A DNA stretch of 64,000 bases from assembly GCA_002344965.1 (NCBI GenBank), contig DDUU01000011.1, positions 1 through 64,000 on the forward strand. The letters run 5' to 3'. The DNA comes from Candidatus Tepidiaquacellales bacterium UBA2330 (GTDB lineage Bacteria; Bacteroidota; Ignavibacteria; Tepidaquicellales; Tepidaquicellaceae). Both the position numbers and the translations under genes were made by a program. Positions 7,892 to 17,321 of the stretch are shown in pieces (within the stretch, counting starts at the first letter, position 1; each line of letters opens with the position of its first letter). Under the pieces are notes generated by a model, which saw only the letters and a program-made list of their open reading frames with translations, made no database searches and was not told where the DNA came from.

Positions 7892-9184
7892 TTATAATCC
7901 GGTTCTTTTAAAAATATAATCAACGTTTTTATGTGATTTACGATAATCAAACAATCCTTCAAGCTCTTTTGCATTCAGATATTTAGTTACTTCTTTGTCC
8001 GCTTTAAGTAATTTCAAAAAACTCTTTTTCTCTTTCCAGCATTTCATCGCCGCAGTCTGAACTATTTTATACGCCTGTTCGCGTTTCATTTTTTTATCAA
8101 TAAGTCTGAGTAAAACTGTCTGTGAAAAAACCAGTCCGTTTGTAAGTTCGAGATTCCTGCTTATGTTTTCTTTATTGACAACAAGTGTATCAATAATTTT
8201 TTTAAACTGATAAAGCATATAGTCCATTAATATTGTCGAGTCCGGAATAATAAGTCTTTCTACCGATGAGTGACTGATGTCGCGTTCATGCCACAGTGGG
8301 ATATTCTCAAATGCTGCAACAGCATTACCGCGGAAAATTCTTGCCATTCCGGATAAGCGTTCACAGGTGATCGGGTTTTTCTTATGCGGCATTGCAGATG
8401 ATCCTTTCTGACCTGAAGAAAAAAATTCTTCAAGCTCAAGGGTTTCAGTTTTCTGTAAATGTCTTATCTCAGTTGTGAATTTTTCAATTGATGAGGCAAT
8501 GATTGCAAGAGCAGACATATATTCGGCATGCCTGTCTCTCTGAAGTATCTGAGTTGAAATTTTAGTTGTCTTCAATCCGAGTTTTTTACAGACATACTGC
8601 TCGACTTTGGGTGAAATATGCTCATATGTTCCGACTGCGCCGGATATCTGACCTACGGAAATTACTTCAACTGCTCTCTTCCATCTTTCTATATTCCTGT
8701 TCATCTCATCATACCATAGCGCAAATTTTAATCCGAGAGTGATAGGTTCAGCATGAACTCCGTGCGTTCTTCCTATCATCGTCAGATACTTATATTTTTT
8801 AGCAATTGAAGAAAGCGATTTGTTTACTGAAATTAATCCTTTGTGTATCATTTCACCCGCCTGTTTCATCTGAACTGATAAAGCGGTATCAATAACATCT
8901 GAGCTTGTCATGCCCATATGTATAAATCTCGAATCCATTCCCGTGTATTCTGCAACGTTTGTCAGAAAAGCGATAACGTCATGCTTTACTTTTTCTTCTA
9001 TCCTGAGAATTTTTGCTGTGTTAAATTTCGCATGTTTCTTAATGTGCTTAAGAGATTTTACAGGAACTCTGCCAAGCACTGACTGCGCTTCTGTTGCAAG
9101 TATTTCTATATCAAGCCAGATCCTGAACTTATTTTCGTCAGACCAGATGTCAGCCATTTCCTTTCGGGAATATCTTTGAATCAT
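7892..9184 (-). CDS. purB: adenylosuccinate lyase
   Basis: This fumarase/aspartase-superfamily enzyme acts twice in purine synthesis, splitting fumarate from SAICAR and from adenylosuccinate. The signature GSSAMPHKKNP (about residues 262-272) carries the catalytic Ser on its mobile loop. MTSSDVIDTALS and GRTHGVHAEPITLG are the other two active-site regions. Length (430 residues) is typical. It converges with lexA, with only three bases between the two stop codons and hence no room for a separate terminator. No other purine gene is adjacent. Confidence 0.95.
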   Translation of the reverse strand: MIQRYSRKEMADIWSDENKFRIWLDIEILATEAQSVLGRVPVKSLKHIKKHAKFNTAKILRIEEKVKHDVIAFLTNVAEYTGMDSRFIHMGMTSSDVIDTALSVQMKQAGEMIHKGLISVNKSLSSIAKKYKYLTMIGRTHGVHAEPITLGLKFALWYDEMNRNIERWKRAVEVISVGQISGAVGTYEHISPKVEQYVCKKLGLKTTKISTQILQRDRHAEYMSALAIIASSIEKFTTEIRHLQKTETLELEEFFSSGQKGSSAMPHKKNPITCERLSGMARIFRGNAVAAFENIPLWHERDISHSSVERLIIPDSTILMDYMLYQFKKIIDTLVVNKENISRNLELTNGLVFSQTVLLRLIDKKMKREQAYKIVQTAAMKCWKEKKSFLKLLKADKEVTKYLNAKELEGLFDYRKSHKNVDYIFKRTGL

Positions 9185-9256
9185 TATATATAATTAATAT
9201 TTATAATTTAGTGATATAAAAATTTTCTTAAACCGAAAACATTTACAAATAAAAAA

Positions 9257-11779
9257 TTATTTGCTAACGATTTTTGCAATAACAAGTGTAATATCGTCAT
9301 TTTGCTCAGCGCCGTTTCTGAATGAATCCACTGATGAGATGATTCTGTCCTGAATAATGCTGCATTTGCTTTCACGGTTAAAATTAATTATATCGAGTAT
9401 CTTTTCCGTCCCAAATTCTTCCTTACTTAAATTCATAGCCTCTGTCAGACCGTCAGAATAGAAAACAAACATATTTTCCGGAGCGATCTTTATCTCTACC
9501 TCTTCCAGATTCTTATTAAATAATGTTTCACTTTCAAGACCAAGTCCCATTCCTTTATTCTTAAGAAGTTCAAATTTTCCGTTTACTGAATATATCACAG
9601 GATTATGTCCTGCACGACAAATATTTACTGTCATTTTTTCAAGATCAAACAAAGCAATGACTGATGTTATAAATGATTTCTTATCGATCTTCTGATGAAT
9701 TTGTTTGTTAACTTCTATCAGCATTTCTTTTGGTGATGGGAAAATAGTGGCTGCAAACTGTATCATTGCCTGAACCTTTGACATATACAACGCTGCGGGT
9801 ATTCCTTTTCCCGAAACATCTGCTACTACAACCAGTATTTTTGATTCACTGAGTTTTATTACATCATAAAAGTCACCGCCAATTATTTTTGCAGGATTAT
9901 AAAAACCGGATATTTCAATTCCGTTTACACTGTTAATTTTTTGCGGCAGCAGCCCCATCTGAATTTTTCTTGCTATTTGAAGCTCTTCTTCAATTACCTG
10001 TTTGGAGATCTTTTCCTCCTGCAGTCTGGAATTCTCAAAAGCAATTGCCGCCTGCGAAGCAAGCGTCTTTAAAAGATCTATATCCTCTTCAGAATACGCT
10101 TTACCGGACGGCTTCTCGCCGAAATTTATTGCGCCGATTAGTTTGTTTTTTATATAAATGGGAACTGATAAAATAAAATTCTCTTTAAGGATAATTTTTC
10201 TGTACTCTTCCGGAATGCCAAGCTCATGCAGATATACCTCGCTTAGAAACTTTGGTTCTTTGTTTATTTTATAAAGAGAAGTAAAAGCATCATCATATAC
10301 TGAATCATTTCTGAATATTTTTTCGCTTCCGTTCGAAGAACTGATCTCTGTTTCAAGCGTTTTATAATAATCATCATCTAAAAACCAGACATGCAGATTA
10401 TTTATACCCATTGTCTCCCTGACTGAATATGCGATCTTTTCGATGATCTGTCTTATGTTATTAAGATATGGGAGTTCCTCTGAAAACAGTAAAAGTGATT
10501 TTCTGTAATTGTATCTTTCCCTGTAAAATTGCTTGTCCACAAGCTCCTTGGCTTTCTTATTTACATAGTCAAAGCTGAAAGTTACGATAATGATAAGAGC
10601 GATTGTAAGAAGCTGTTTATTCTCAGGTAAAAACTGACTCAAAAGATTATCCAGAAATAGTACAAGCAGAAGATATATTCCGACTATAAAAGCTGTTATA
10701 ATTCCGAATACAAGTCCTTTCTTGATTATAAATTCAGTATCGAGGATTCTGTATTTGATAATTGAAAAACCAAACGAAAGAGGTATAGCAAGAATTAAAA
10801 TTGTCGGGATATAGATCCAGGTATCAATCAGAAAATTGGGTTTTCTAACAAATACCGGTATAAAAGAAGTGTAAGTAAATCCTGCAAGACCGATAAGAAA
10901 CCCGTAAAAAATTACCTTTAAAGGTTTTCTCTGTTTATCTTTATCAAGTTTGTAATACGAAACAAAAAAAAGAGTAATCCCTGCGACAAAATATCCTCCG
11001 ATTATGAAATAATTCAGATAAACTAAAATTAAATTATCGCTTTTTGTATTGGAAAAAAAAGTATTTATTAACGAGACAATTAAAATAATAAGATAAAGTA
11101 TTCCAATAAGCAGTTTTCTCCTCTTAAATTCATACTTAATCGGGTATGTCAGAAAGAAATGTACAAGCAGAGGATAGAACAGAGAAATACCGATCAGCGA
11201 ATTCAGAAAAATTCTGTTGCTGTAAATAGAATAATTATTAATACCGATCAGATTAAATCCTAATGATGCGCTGCAGCCGAGAAAGAAGAATAGCTGTGAT
11301 GTTAATTCTTTAGGTTTGGAATATCCGACCATAAATCCAATGAGTATGAATCCAAGTCCCAGTAAAGAAAATATAAGAAATAGAAAATTAAAAACCTTAT
11401 ATACCCTTACATTCGTTTTGAAGATCTCGCCGTTACGGTCGATTGTATATTCAACTATCTGATTGGATTCATAGCTGTTGAGTATATCCTGAGCTTCTTT
11501 ACTATTGCTGAATTTAAAACCGTCAATTTCAATAAGCACGTCACCGTCCCGTATTCCGGCTACATCTGTTACACCGCCTTCCATTACCTGCACAATGCGA
11601 AGTCCTGATTTCAGTTCGGGACTGTCATTTTCATTTATCCATAAACAGTCATCCGTGGTCATTCTGTCCGTAAACATTGTGTTTACAAAAACTATTGCTG
11701 AATAGGCAAGACAATATATTGCAATGAAGGTAAATATAAACCTTAAAGTACCGTCACTGAATCTGTTAATGAATTTCAA
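9257..11779 (-). CDS. PDZ - multi-TM - GAF - SpoIIE/PP2C serine phosphatase
   Basis: This is an 840-residue membrane-bound signalling phosphatase. After a first TM segment, residues about 45-120 look like a PDZ domain (GLRIVQVMEGGVTDVAGIRDGD). About seven or eight TM helices follow (roughly 130-400), then a GAF-like domain (about 440-590). A short coiled linker (EEELQIARKIQMGLLP) leads to a C-terminal RsbU/SpoIIE-type PP2C domain with all metal-binding Asp motifs (GGDFYDVI, VADVSGKG, FYSDGLTEA, NDDIT). Known relatives dephosphorylate STAS-domain anti-anti-sigma proteins; one such protein is encoded at 29166-29510. The PDZ domain probably faces the periplasm and may sense envelope peptides (inference). 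Confidence 0.85.
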   Translation of the reverse strand: MKFINRFSDGTLRFIFTFIAIYCLAYSAIVFVNTMFTDRMTTDDCLWINENDSPELKSGLRIVQVMEGGVTDVAGIRDGDVLIEIDGFKFSNSKEAQDILNSYESNQIVEYTIDRNGEIFKTNVRVYKVFNFLFLIFSLLGLGFILIGFMVGYSKPKELTSQLFFFLGCSASLGFNLIGINNYSIYSNRIFLNSLIGISLFYPLLVHFFLTYPIKYEFKRRKLLIGILYLIILIVSLINTFFSNTKSDNLILVYLNYFIIGGYFVAGITLFFVSYYKLDKDKQRKPLKVIFYGFLIGLAGFTYTSFIPVFVRKPNFLIDTWIYIPTILILAIPLSFGFSIIKYRILDTEFIIKKGLVFGIITAFIVGIYLLLVLFLDNLLSQFLPENKQLLTIALIIIVTFSFDYVNKKAKELVDKQFYRERYNYRKSLLLFSEELPYLNNIRQIIEKIAYSVRETMGINNLHVWFLDDDYYKTLETEISSSNGSEKIFRNDSVYDDAFTSLYKINKEPKFLSEVYLHELGIPEEYRKIILKENFILSVPIYIKNKLIGAINFGEKPSGKAYSEEDIDLLKTLASQAAIAFENSRLQEEKISKQVIEEELQIARKIQMGLLPQKINSVNGIEISGFYNPAKIIGGDFYDVIKLSESKILVVVADVSGKGIPAALYMSKVQAMIQFAATIFPSPKEMLIEVNKQIHQKIDKKSFITSVIALFDLEKMTVNICRAGHNPVIYSVNGKFELLKNKGMGLGLESETLFNKNLEEVEIKIAPENMFVFYSDGLTEAMNLSKEEFGTEKILDIINFNRESKCSIIQDRIISSVDSFRNGAEQNDDITLVIAKIVSK

Positions 11780-11823
11780 AATTTTAAAAAATTAAGAAGT
11801 AATAGAGAATGATTGAAGTTACG

Positions 11824-11831
11824 CAAATATA
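11824..11831 (-). promoter_or_regulatory. possible -7 element for the PDZ-SpoIIE phosphatase gene
   Basis: On the minus strand TATATTTG matches TAnnTTTG and lies about 45 bases before the start codon at 11779. No exact TTG sits 20 bases upstream (the triplet there is TTT), so this is a partial match. Confidence 0.3.
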
Positions 11832-11858
11832 ACATTCATAGTTGCTTTTATAAATGTA

Positions 11859-14648
11859 TTATATGTCAAAGCCGATTGAATAATAAAAATTATACGGACC
11901 GAATATAAACGAATCTTTTTGGAATCCCTTTTTAATCTGAAAGCTTCTTCCTACAGAAAAACTCGCCTCTCCGAGAGGAGTATCAAATGCAGCTGAGATT
12001 CCAATGCCGTGTTTCAGATCTTTAAACCTAATGTCAACTGCATTTTCCCATGCATTGCCAAGATCATATCTGAAACTTAGGTATGTGTCGAAAAACAATT
12101 TATAAGGAAACTGATATCTGAATTCCGCAGATGTGATCAGTATCTGCCTTCCGATCAGCTCATCTTCTGACATACCAAAGAAACTTTTTTCACCGCCGAG
12201 TGAAAACTGTTCGGAAAGGGGAGTCGTCTTGTCTCCGAATCCAAACTGAAAACGGGGCTTAATTATGCTGGATAATGAAACAGGAATATAATGATCATAA
12301 TTTAAAAAAAGTTTTGAATAACTTTTATTGCCGTCATTCAGATCTTTTGCCGATTCATAAAAAAAATTTATAAGGACGCCTTTCTCAGGAAAAGGGATTC
12401 TGTCTTCCGTATCTATGATTCCTCCGAAAACAAGTTTTAATACATTAGCATCTGAAGCTTTATTTTCATTATTTGACTTGTTAAGTATCTCGATATTTTC
12501 AGCAATCCCCTGAATGTAAAATGTCCCGTATCTCTCAAGCTGTGTTCCAAATAAAAAACCCGAGCCGATTTTTAAATTTCTATACTCACCGGTTTTTAAA
12601 ACAGAATATTCATTTTTTACTGTGTCAATTATCTGAACATAAGTATTCACATCCCTGAATTTATAATATCCGTTCAGATTAAATGTTAACGGCAACGAAA
12701 AGAACTGATTGGATTTAATTTCAAGTTCGTAAATCCTGTTTCTTAATCCTCCTGCCGCCAGAAAACCTGTCTCAATTGCAGTTCCGAATATATTTTCATC
12801 TCTGAGATCAAACAGCAGCTGGAGATTCTTTTCATTGTCTGATCTGATTGAAAACCTGAGCGCTTGTGAATTTTTTTCTATTACCCTTACCATAAGATCA
12901 GGACGATTATTATTCTTATGGTATTTATAATCAAAACTTACCTGCTGAAAAAGATTAGTGCTCATTACATTCTTGAGACTTTCATTTACTTTATTTACTC
13001 TTATAGGTTTGCTGATATCAGTTTTTAATTCTCTCAGGATCACATTATCATTTGTAATAATATTACCGTTAAGCTTATACGCATCAATTTTACCGTCATC
13101 AAATTCTATTTCAAGGTTACTATCGGAATGATTAAAATAATATTTTACAATACCTTTAACTGAATATCCGTTTTTTCTTAGAATACCGAGAAGCTCGTTC
13201 CTGAGTATATCCGCCTTTTTTACATTAAAGACCGTTCCCTTATATTCTTTCAGAAATGTTCTGATTTTTTCATCAGCTTCAGGGATTGAATTTTTAACAG
13301 TTACCGAATTCAATATGTCATAGGGAATAAAATTATAGTTTACGGAAATGTTATTGCCTTCTCTGGAAATTGTGGCATACGCATCTTTGAAATATCCTGT
13401 CCTGAATATGTCTTTAAGATTCTTTTCTATAGAAGTGTATTTTACAAACTGTGAATCGGTTTTTTGGATTACAGAATCAGCTATATCACTCAGTTCAAAT
13501 GGTATTGAAATTATCACGTCAGGATTTATTACAAAATTATTCTGATATTTTGATGAAGATAACTCCATCGAATCTATGCCTCTTATAACATCAGACATAC
13601 TCAGCTTTGCGGATTCATACCCTTTATTAATGAGATAATCGAATCTGCTGTAAGAATATGACGAAAAATCCTTAATATCAGGAGTGATAATTACGTTTGC
13701 GTCATTTAGCTGAAGATTGCTCAGCTGCATCATAGTTATTGATAAAATCTGATCCGCGGTATTAATCGGGTCTTCCAGGTCTTTATCCGTTTTTAAAGGA
13801 CTGGTGGAGTTTACTATCACAGTAAAATCAGCTCCTTCATCTTTTGCAGTTTTTGCGGGAATGTTAGCTGAAAGTCCTCCGTCAACAAGCTTTTTTCCGT
13901 TTATTATTATTGGTGTATAAAGCAATGGGAATGTTAGCGAGGCTTTTATCGATTCAGACAGATTCCCTTTTTTTAATAATACTTTTTCTCCTGTGTTAAT
14001 ATCAGTCGCCACTGAAATGAAAGGATACTTAAGTTCGCTGAAATTCTGCTTTGTGTTATAACGGGAATTTAAAATAAGCGTATTAATTTTTTCACTAAGA
14101 TATTGTCCGTTTGAAAATGAGGAAGGCAGTATTTCAGGTTTAATTCCGTCGAGAGGGATTGTAAGCAGGCTTCTGTCCTGAATTTTTTTTTGTTCAAGAA
14201 AAAGCGAAGTTCTCTGGTACTTATTTGTCAGACTCAGAGCTCTTTCCCAGTCAAAATCATTTATGATATTTTCAATTTCACTGACAGTATATCCTGATGA
14301 GTATAAACCTCCTATCACAGTGCCAATACTGGTCCCGACTATAAGATCAATATCAATTTCGCTTTCTTCAAGCGCTTTTAAAACCCCAAGCTGCGCAAAT
14401 CCTCTTGCGCCGCCGCCGCTTAACACAAGACCTACTTTTTTGTATCTCGTACTCTTTGGAGTAATATTGAAAAAATTAGTATCAACATTTGATATGCTTC
14501 TGTATGAAAGTCTTATAGTGTCAGAAACTGATTTTTGTATTTCAGCTGAATCTGTACCGGATTTATATAATACTGATTCTTCGGCGTAAACCGTCCCGCA
14601 TAATAAAGTAATTATACAATATGATATTATTAAAAATATTTTTAACAT
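11859..14648 (-). CDS. patatin-like phospholipase fused to an Omp85/BamA-type barrel
   Basis: This 929-residue exported protein begins with a signal peptide (to about Ala22). The patatin domain (about 72-300) has the oxyanion-hole motif GGGARG (78-83), nucleophile Ser107 in GTSIG, and the dyad Asp256 in DGG, so it should be an active lipid acyl hydrolase. POTRA-like repeats follow (about 390-590), then a C-terminal Omp85-type surface-antigen barrel with the conserved GEKSFFGMSEDELIG region and a barrel end SIGFDI. The layout matches the PlpD class of type Vd autotransporters, where the barrel places the lipase at the cell surface. It lies 34 bases downstream of the symporter gene. Confidence 0.87.
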   Translation of the reverse strand: MLKIFLIISYCIITLLCGTVYAEESVLYKSGTDSAEIQKSVSDTIRLSYRSISNVDTNFFNITPKSTRYKKVGLVLSGGGARGFAQLGVLKALEESEIDIDLIVGTSIGTVIGGLYSSGYTVSEIENIINDFDWERALSLTNKYQRTSLFLEQKKIQDRSLLTIPLDGIKPEILPSSFSNGQYLSEKINTLILNSRYNTKQNFSELKYPFISVATDINTGEKVLLKKGNLSESIKASLTFPLLYTPIIINGKKLVDGGLSANIPAKTAKDEGADFTVIVNSTSPLKTDKDLEDPINTADQILSITMMQLSNLQLNDANVIITPDIKDFSSYSYSRFDYLINKGYESAKLSMSDVIRGIDSMELSSSKYQNNFVINPDVIISIPFELSDIADSVIQKTDSQFVKYTSIEKNLKDIFRTGYFKDAYATISREGNNISVNYNFIPYDILNSVTVKNSIPEADEKIRTFLKEYKGTVFNVKKADILRNELLGILRKNGYSVKGIVKYYFNHSDSNLEIEFDDGKIDAYKLNGNIITNDNVILRELKTDISKPIRVNKVNESLKNVMSTNLFQQVSFDYKYHKNNNRPDLMVRVIEKNSQALRFSIRSDNEKNLQLLFDLRDENIFGTAIETGFLAAGGLRNRIYELEIKSNQFFSLPLTFNLNGYYKFRDVNTYVQIIDTVKNEYSVLKTGEYRNLKIGSGFLFGTQLERYGTFYIQGIAENIEILNKSNNENKASDANVLKLVFGGIIDTEDRIPFPEKGVLINFFYESAKDLNDGNKSYSKLFLNYDHYIPVSLSSIIKPRFQFGFGDKTTPLSEQFSLGGEKSFFGMSEDELIGRQILITSAEFRYQFPYKLFFDTYLSFRYDLGNAWENAVDIRFKDLKHGIGISAAFDTPLGEASFSVGRSFQIKKGFQKDSFIFGPYNFYYSIGFDI

Positions 14649-14682
14649 ATTAATTTGTAGAATTTAACCGAACCTAATCCTT

Positions 14683-16098
14683 TTAGTCTGAAATAATCTT
14701 TAGGTATTTTCTGTTTTTGTATCCGATAAAATAAATTATCAATCCGACCAGCAGACCCGGATACATCGGTTCAAGATTAAACGGATAAACTGCAGTTCCG
14801 TCTGCGGAATTAATGTTGCCGATTATGAAAGAAATGAAAGAAACACTGAATGAGCTAATCATAGCCATCAGAATATATCTCGAATGAACCTGAAATTTTT
14901 CAAAATAAGCGCTAAGCACACTAATAAGCAATGCAGGTATAATCATTGTTCCGATAGTATACCAGATTTCAACTACGGAAGGAATAAGATATGCGAGCAG
15001 TAAAGAAAACAATGCGCTTACTATCATTCCTAACTTATTATATCTACTGATCTCATCAGTATTATTCTTAAATCTTGAAACAATGTCTTTGCTGAATGTA
15101 GTTGCCGATACAAACATATATGAATGTAATGAAGACATAATTGTAGCGATCAGCCCGACAAAAAATACGCCTTTTGCAATCGGAGGCAGTATCCTGTCAG
15201 CCAGCGCCGGGTATGAATAAAGCGCTCCTGGAATGCTGTTAATATCAACAAAAGCTTTTGCATAAAGACCTGCAGTCGTAGTCATGAAATCAAAGATCAT
15301 CCAGAATACCAGAGAAATTAAAATTCCTCGTTTCGGCGTCTTCTTATTTTTTACGGCATAACATCTCTGATGAAAAACAGGATCTATTAATACCCATGAA
15401 CCGATAAAAAACCAAACAAAGAATAATTGAATATTTATTCCTCCTGTGAGTGTAAGATATTGTTCAGAAAGTCTTGAACTTAAATAATCAAATCCTCCGA
15501 GTAAATTGAAACAGAAAGGCAGTATTATTCCGAAACCTACAAACATAAGAATGAACTCGAAAATATTTACTCTCACATCAGCATTAAATCCTCCTTTAAA
15601 TAAATATGCAATTGACACAATTAGCGCAAACACCATTGCGTACACCATATTAAATCCGAACACGATTCTTATCATTATACCCAGCATAAATAAAAACGGA
15701 GCCGGCGTTGCAAGCAGGAAAATCAGAATACCGCCGATAATGCTTACCTTTTTGCCGTAAACTCTGAAAAGCTTATCAGGTATTGTATATAAATGTGATT
15801 TCCTGATCTTATCAGCCAGGAAGAAAGCGAAAAATGTTATAAACACATAAAAAGGGAATGCATACAGCAGCCAGCCTGAAATGCCGTAACTGTAAGTAAA
15901 CTCACCAATACCTAATACACCTCCGTAAAATGAAGAAACAAGTGTCGCAACAAATGCCGGTAAAGTAAGCAATCTGCCGCCTACAATATAATCTTTAACA
16001 GAATTATCAGAGGACTTTGTCCTGAATCCTATTACAAGTATAATTATGAAATATGTAATGATTATAAGATAATCATTAGTAGAAAGCAGTACTTTCAA
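14683..16098 (-). CDS. sodium:solute symporter (SSS family)
   Basis: This 471-residue polytopic protein has about 12-13 TM helices and LeuT-fold SSS features. These are YLIIITYFIIILVIGFRTKS at the start, VKDYIVGGRLLTLPAFVATLVSSFYGG (first core helix), GSWVLIDPVFHQRC, and ATIMSSLHSYMFVSATTFSKDI (sodium-site helix). It would couple sodium entry to uptake of a small solute. The start codon is two bases from the stop of thiamine pyrophosphokinase, implying cotranscription and raising the possibility of a thiamine-related substrate. That assignment is inference only. Confidence 0.85.
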   Translation of the reverse strand: MKVLLSTNDYLIIITYFIIILVIGFRTKSSDNSVKDYIVGGRLLTLPAFVATLVSSFYGGVLGIGEFTYSYGISGWLLYAFPFYVFITFFAFFLADKIRKSHLYTIPDKLFRVYGKKVSIIGGILIFLLATPAPFLFMLGIMIRIVFGFNMVYAMVFALIVSIAYLFKGGFNADVRVNIFEFILMFVGFGIILPFCFNLLGGFDYLSSRLSEQYLTLTGGINIQLFFVWFFIGSWVLIDPVFHQRCYAVKNKKTPKRGILISLVFWMIFDFMTTTAGLYAKAFVDINSIPGALYSYPALADRILPPIAKGVFFVGLIATIMSSLHSYMFVSATTFSKDIVSRFKNNTDEISRYNKLGMIVSALFSLLLAYLIPSVVEIWYTIGTMIIPALLISVLSAYFEKFQVHSRYILMAMISSFSVSFISFIIGNINSADGTAVYPFNLEPMYPGLLVGLIIYFIGYKNRKYLKIISD

Positions 16099-16100
16099 TT

Positions 16101-16739
16101 TTAGGATTTATTTACAAAATGATTTTTAAATAACAGGAGGAAACCTTTTTCCAGACTGACGCTGACTTTTTCCGATACGGAAATATTTAAAGATCCTTCC
16201 CTTTTTCCTAATTCAAGGTTTTCATTGCTAAGACTGTATTTTAGACCTTTTGTTTTTACTGAAATAGCTTTCGGGAATGGCAGCAATGAAACTGTATTTC
16301 CTGTTTTGTATGAAAATTCCGAAACTCCTTTTACAAAATAGATTTCGAATTCATCTGAATACAATGTAATATCAAGTTTCCTGAAGTATCTTTTTAATAC
16401 GCTGAAGTTATTAAGAGTATGATCTGCTCTTTCGCTTACAGCGCCAAATATTTTCAGTTTATCATATTTATTTTTTAAACAATAATTTAAAACCTTTTCA
16501 AAATCGGTCGTTTCCTGTTCAGGGATTCTTTTTATAACTGTATTAAGACTTTTGTAAAAATCCAGAACATCTTTTTCAATGGAATCAAGATCACCAGCGA
16601 TTACATCAGCTTTAATTCCATTCTCTTTAAGATGATTTGCTCCGCCGTCAGCTGCGATTATGAAATTTTTTTCCCCTTTGAATAATTTATTGTAAACATG
16701 TATCGGTATATTTCCGTTAAGGAAAATGAGGTTATTCAT
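16101..16739 (-). CDS. thiN: thiamine pyrophosphokinase
   Basis: This enzyme makes thiamine diphosphate from thiamine and ATP. The 212-residue product shows the family pattern: IAADGGANHL near residue 30, GDLDSIEKDVLDFY around residue 50, the metal and nucleotide motif EQETTDFEKVLNYCL, and GAVSERADHTLNNFSVL where most homologues have GGRxDH. The C-terminal region resembles the thiamine-binding beta-domain (TKGLKYSLSN). It leads a probable thiN-symporter-patatin operon. No THI-box riboswitch was recognised in the upstream 580 bases. Confidence 0.88.
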   Translation of the reverse strand: MNNLIFLNGNIPIHVYNKLFKGEKNFIIAADGGANHLKENGIKADVIAGDLDSIEKDVLDFYKSLNTVIKRIPEQETTDFEKVLNYCLKNKYDKLKIFGAVSERADHTLNNFSVLKRYFRKLDITLYSDEFEIYFVKGVSEFSYKTGNTVSLLPFPKAISVKTKGLKYSLSNENLELGKREGSLNISVSEKVSVSLEKGFLLLFKNHFVNKS

Positions 16740-16913
16740 AAAAATTTCAGACTTTGATAATATTGGAATAAATTTATTTAAATTATAGATAAAATTTTTA
16801 GAAACTGCTGCTTATTCCCTATGCTGTCCGTAATATTTTTAAATAAGAAAACATTCGTCAAAATTATATTATTTTTGCAGTTTTATATCAATCTATTTAG
16901 AAGACCCGCCTTT

Positions 16914-17117
16914 GAAAAATTGCCGATAGAATTCATTAGCAATTGCGTCAATAAATTTTCCTTGTTTGAGAAATTTGCGAAGCAAATTTTGAGTTGGAAA
17001 TTTTATAGCAATTGTGAGCCGAAGACGTCCCGAAGGGAAAAGGAATTCCGGCAATTTTTCATTAGCGGAGATTTTTCTATAGTACTTTCTTTTGAACTGT
17101 CAAAAGAAAGTACTATA
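16914..17117. repeat. nested inverted-repeat element, candidate structured RNA or palindromic repeat
   Basis: In the 580-base gap between thiN and the BatA-like gene, outer arms GAAAAATTGCCG (16914-16925) and CGGCAATTTTTC (17049-17060) are perfect complements. They are extended by GAATTC at 16929 and 17043 across a three-base bulge. Inside, CAATTG pairs with CAATTG (16940, 17009) and ATAAATTTTCC (16951) with GGAAATTTTAT (16996) with one mismatch. An innermost hairpin is AAATTTGC-GAA-GCAAATTT (16971-16989). A second hairpin follows at once, with an 18-bp perfect stem at 17078-17095 and 17100-17117 and an ACTG loop. The one open frame across it (16821-17135) is not protein-like. Confidence 0.65.
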
Positions 17118-17321
17118 AAAGCGATACAACTTTAATTTTAAAACTAAACGTTGACAGATGTGACATATTCCTGTAATTATTTCTACATTTGAAAATATTA
17201 GAATAATATTTAAGACATTACAATTGAATTATAACCGGTTATTTTTTATTTATTTTAATCCTTAAATGCATTTAGTTAAATCAATATTAAATTTATCTTG
17301 TAAGTTCTATTTAAATACTTT

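Noticed and set aside
16740..16820. TPP riboswitch upstream of thiN
   Set aside because: I looked for CTGAGA/ACCTGA-type THI-box parts on the minus strand and did not see them.
16821..17135. 104-codon open frame across the structured element
   Set aside because: The frame follows the inverted-repeat DNA, has no domain-like pattern and no start signal; the structure explains the sequence better.
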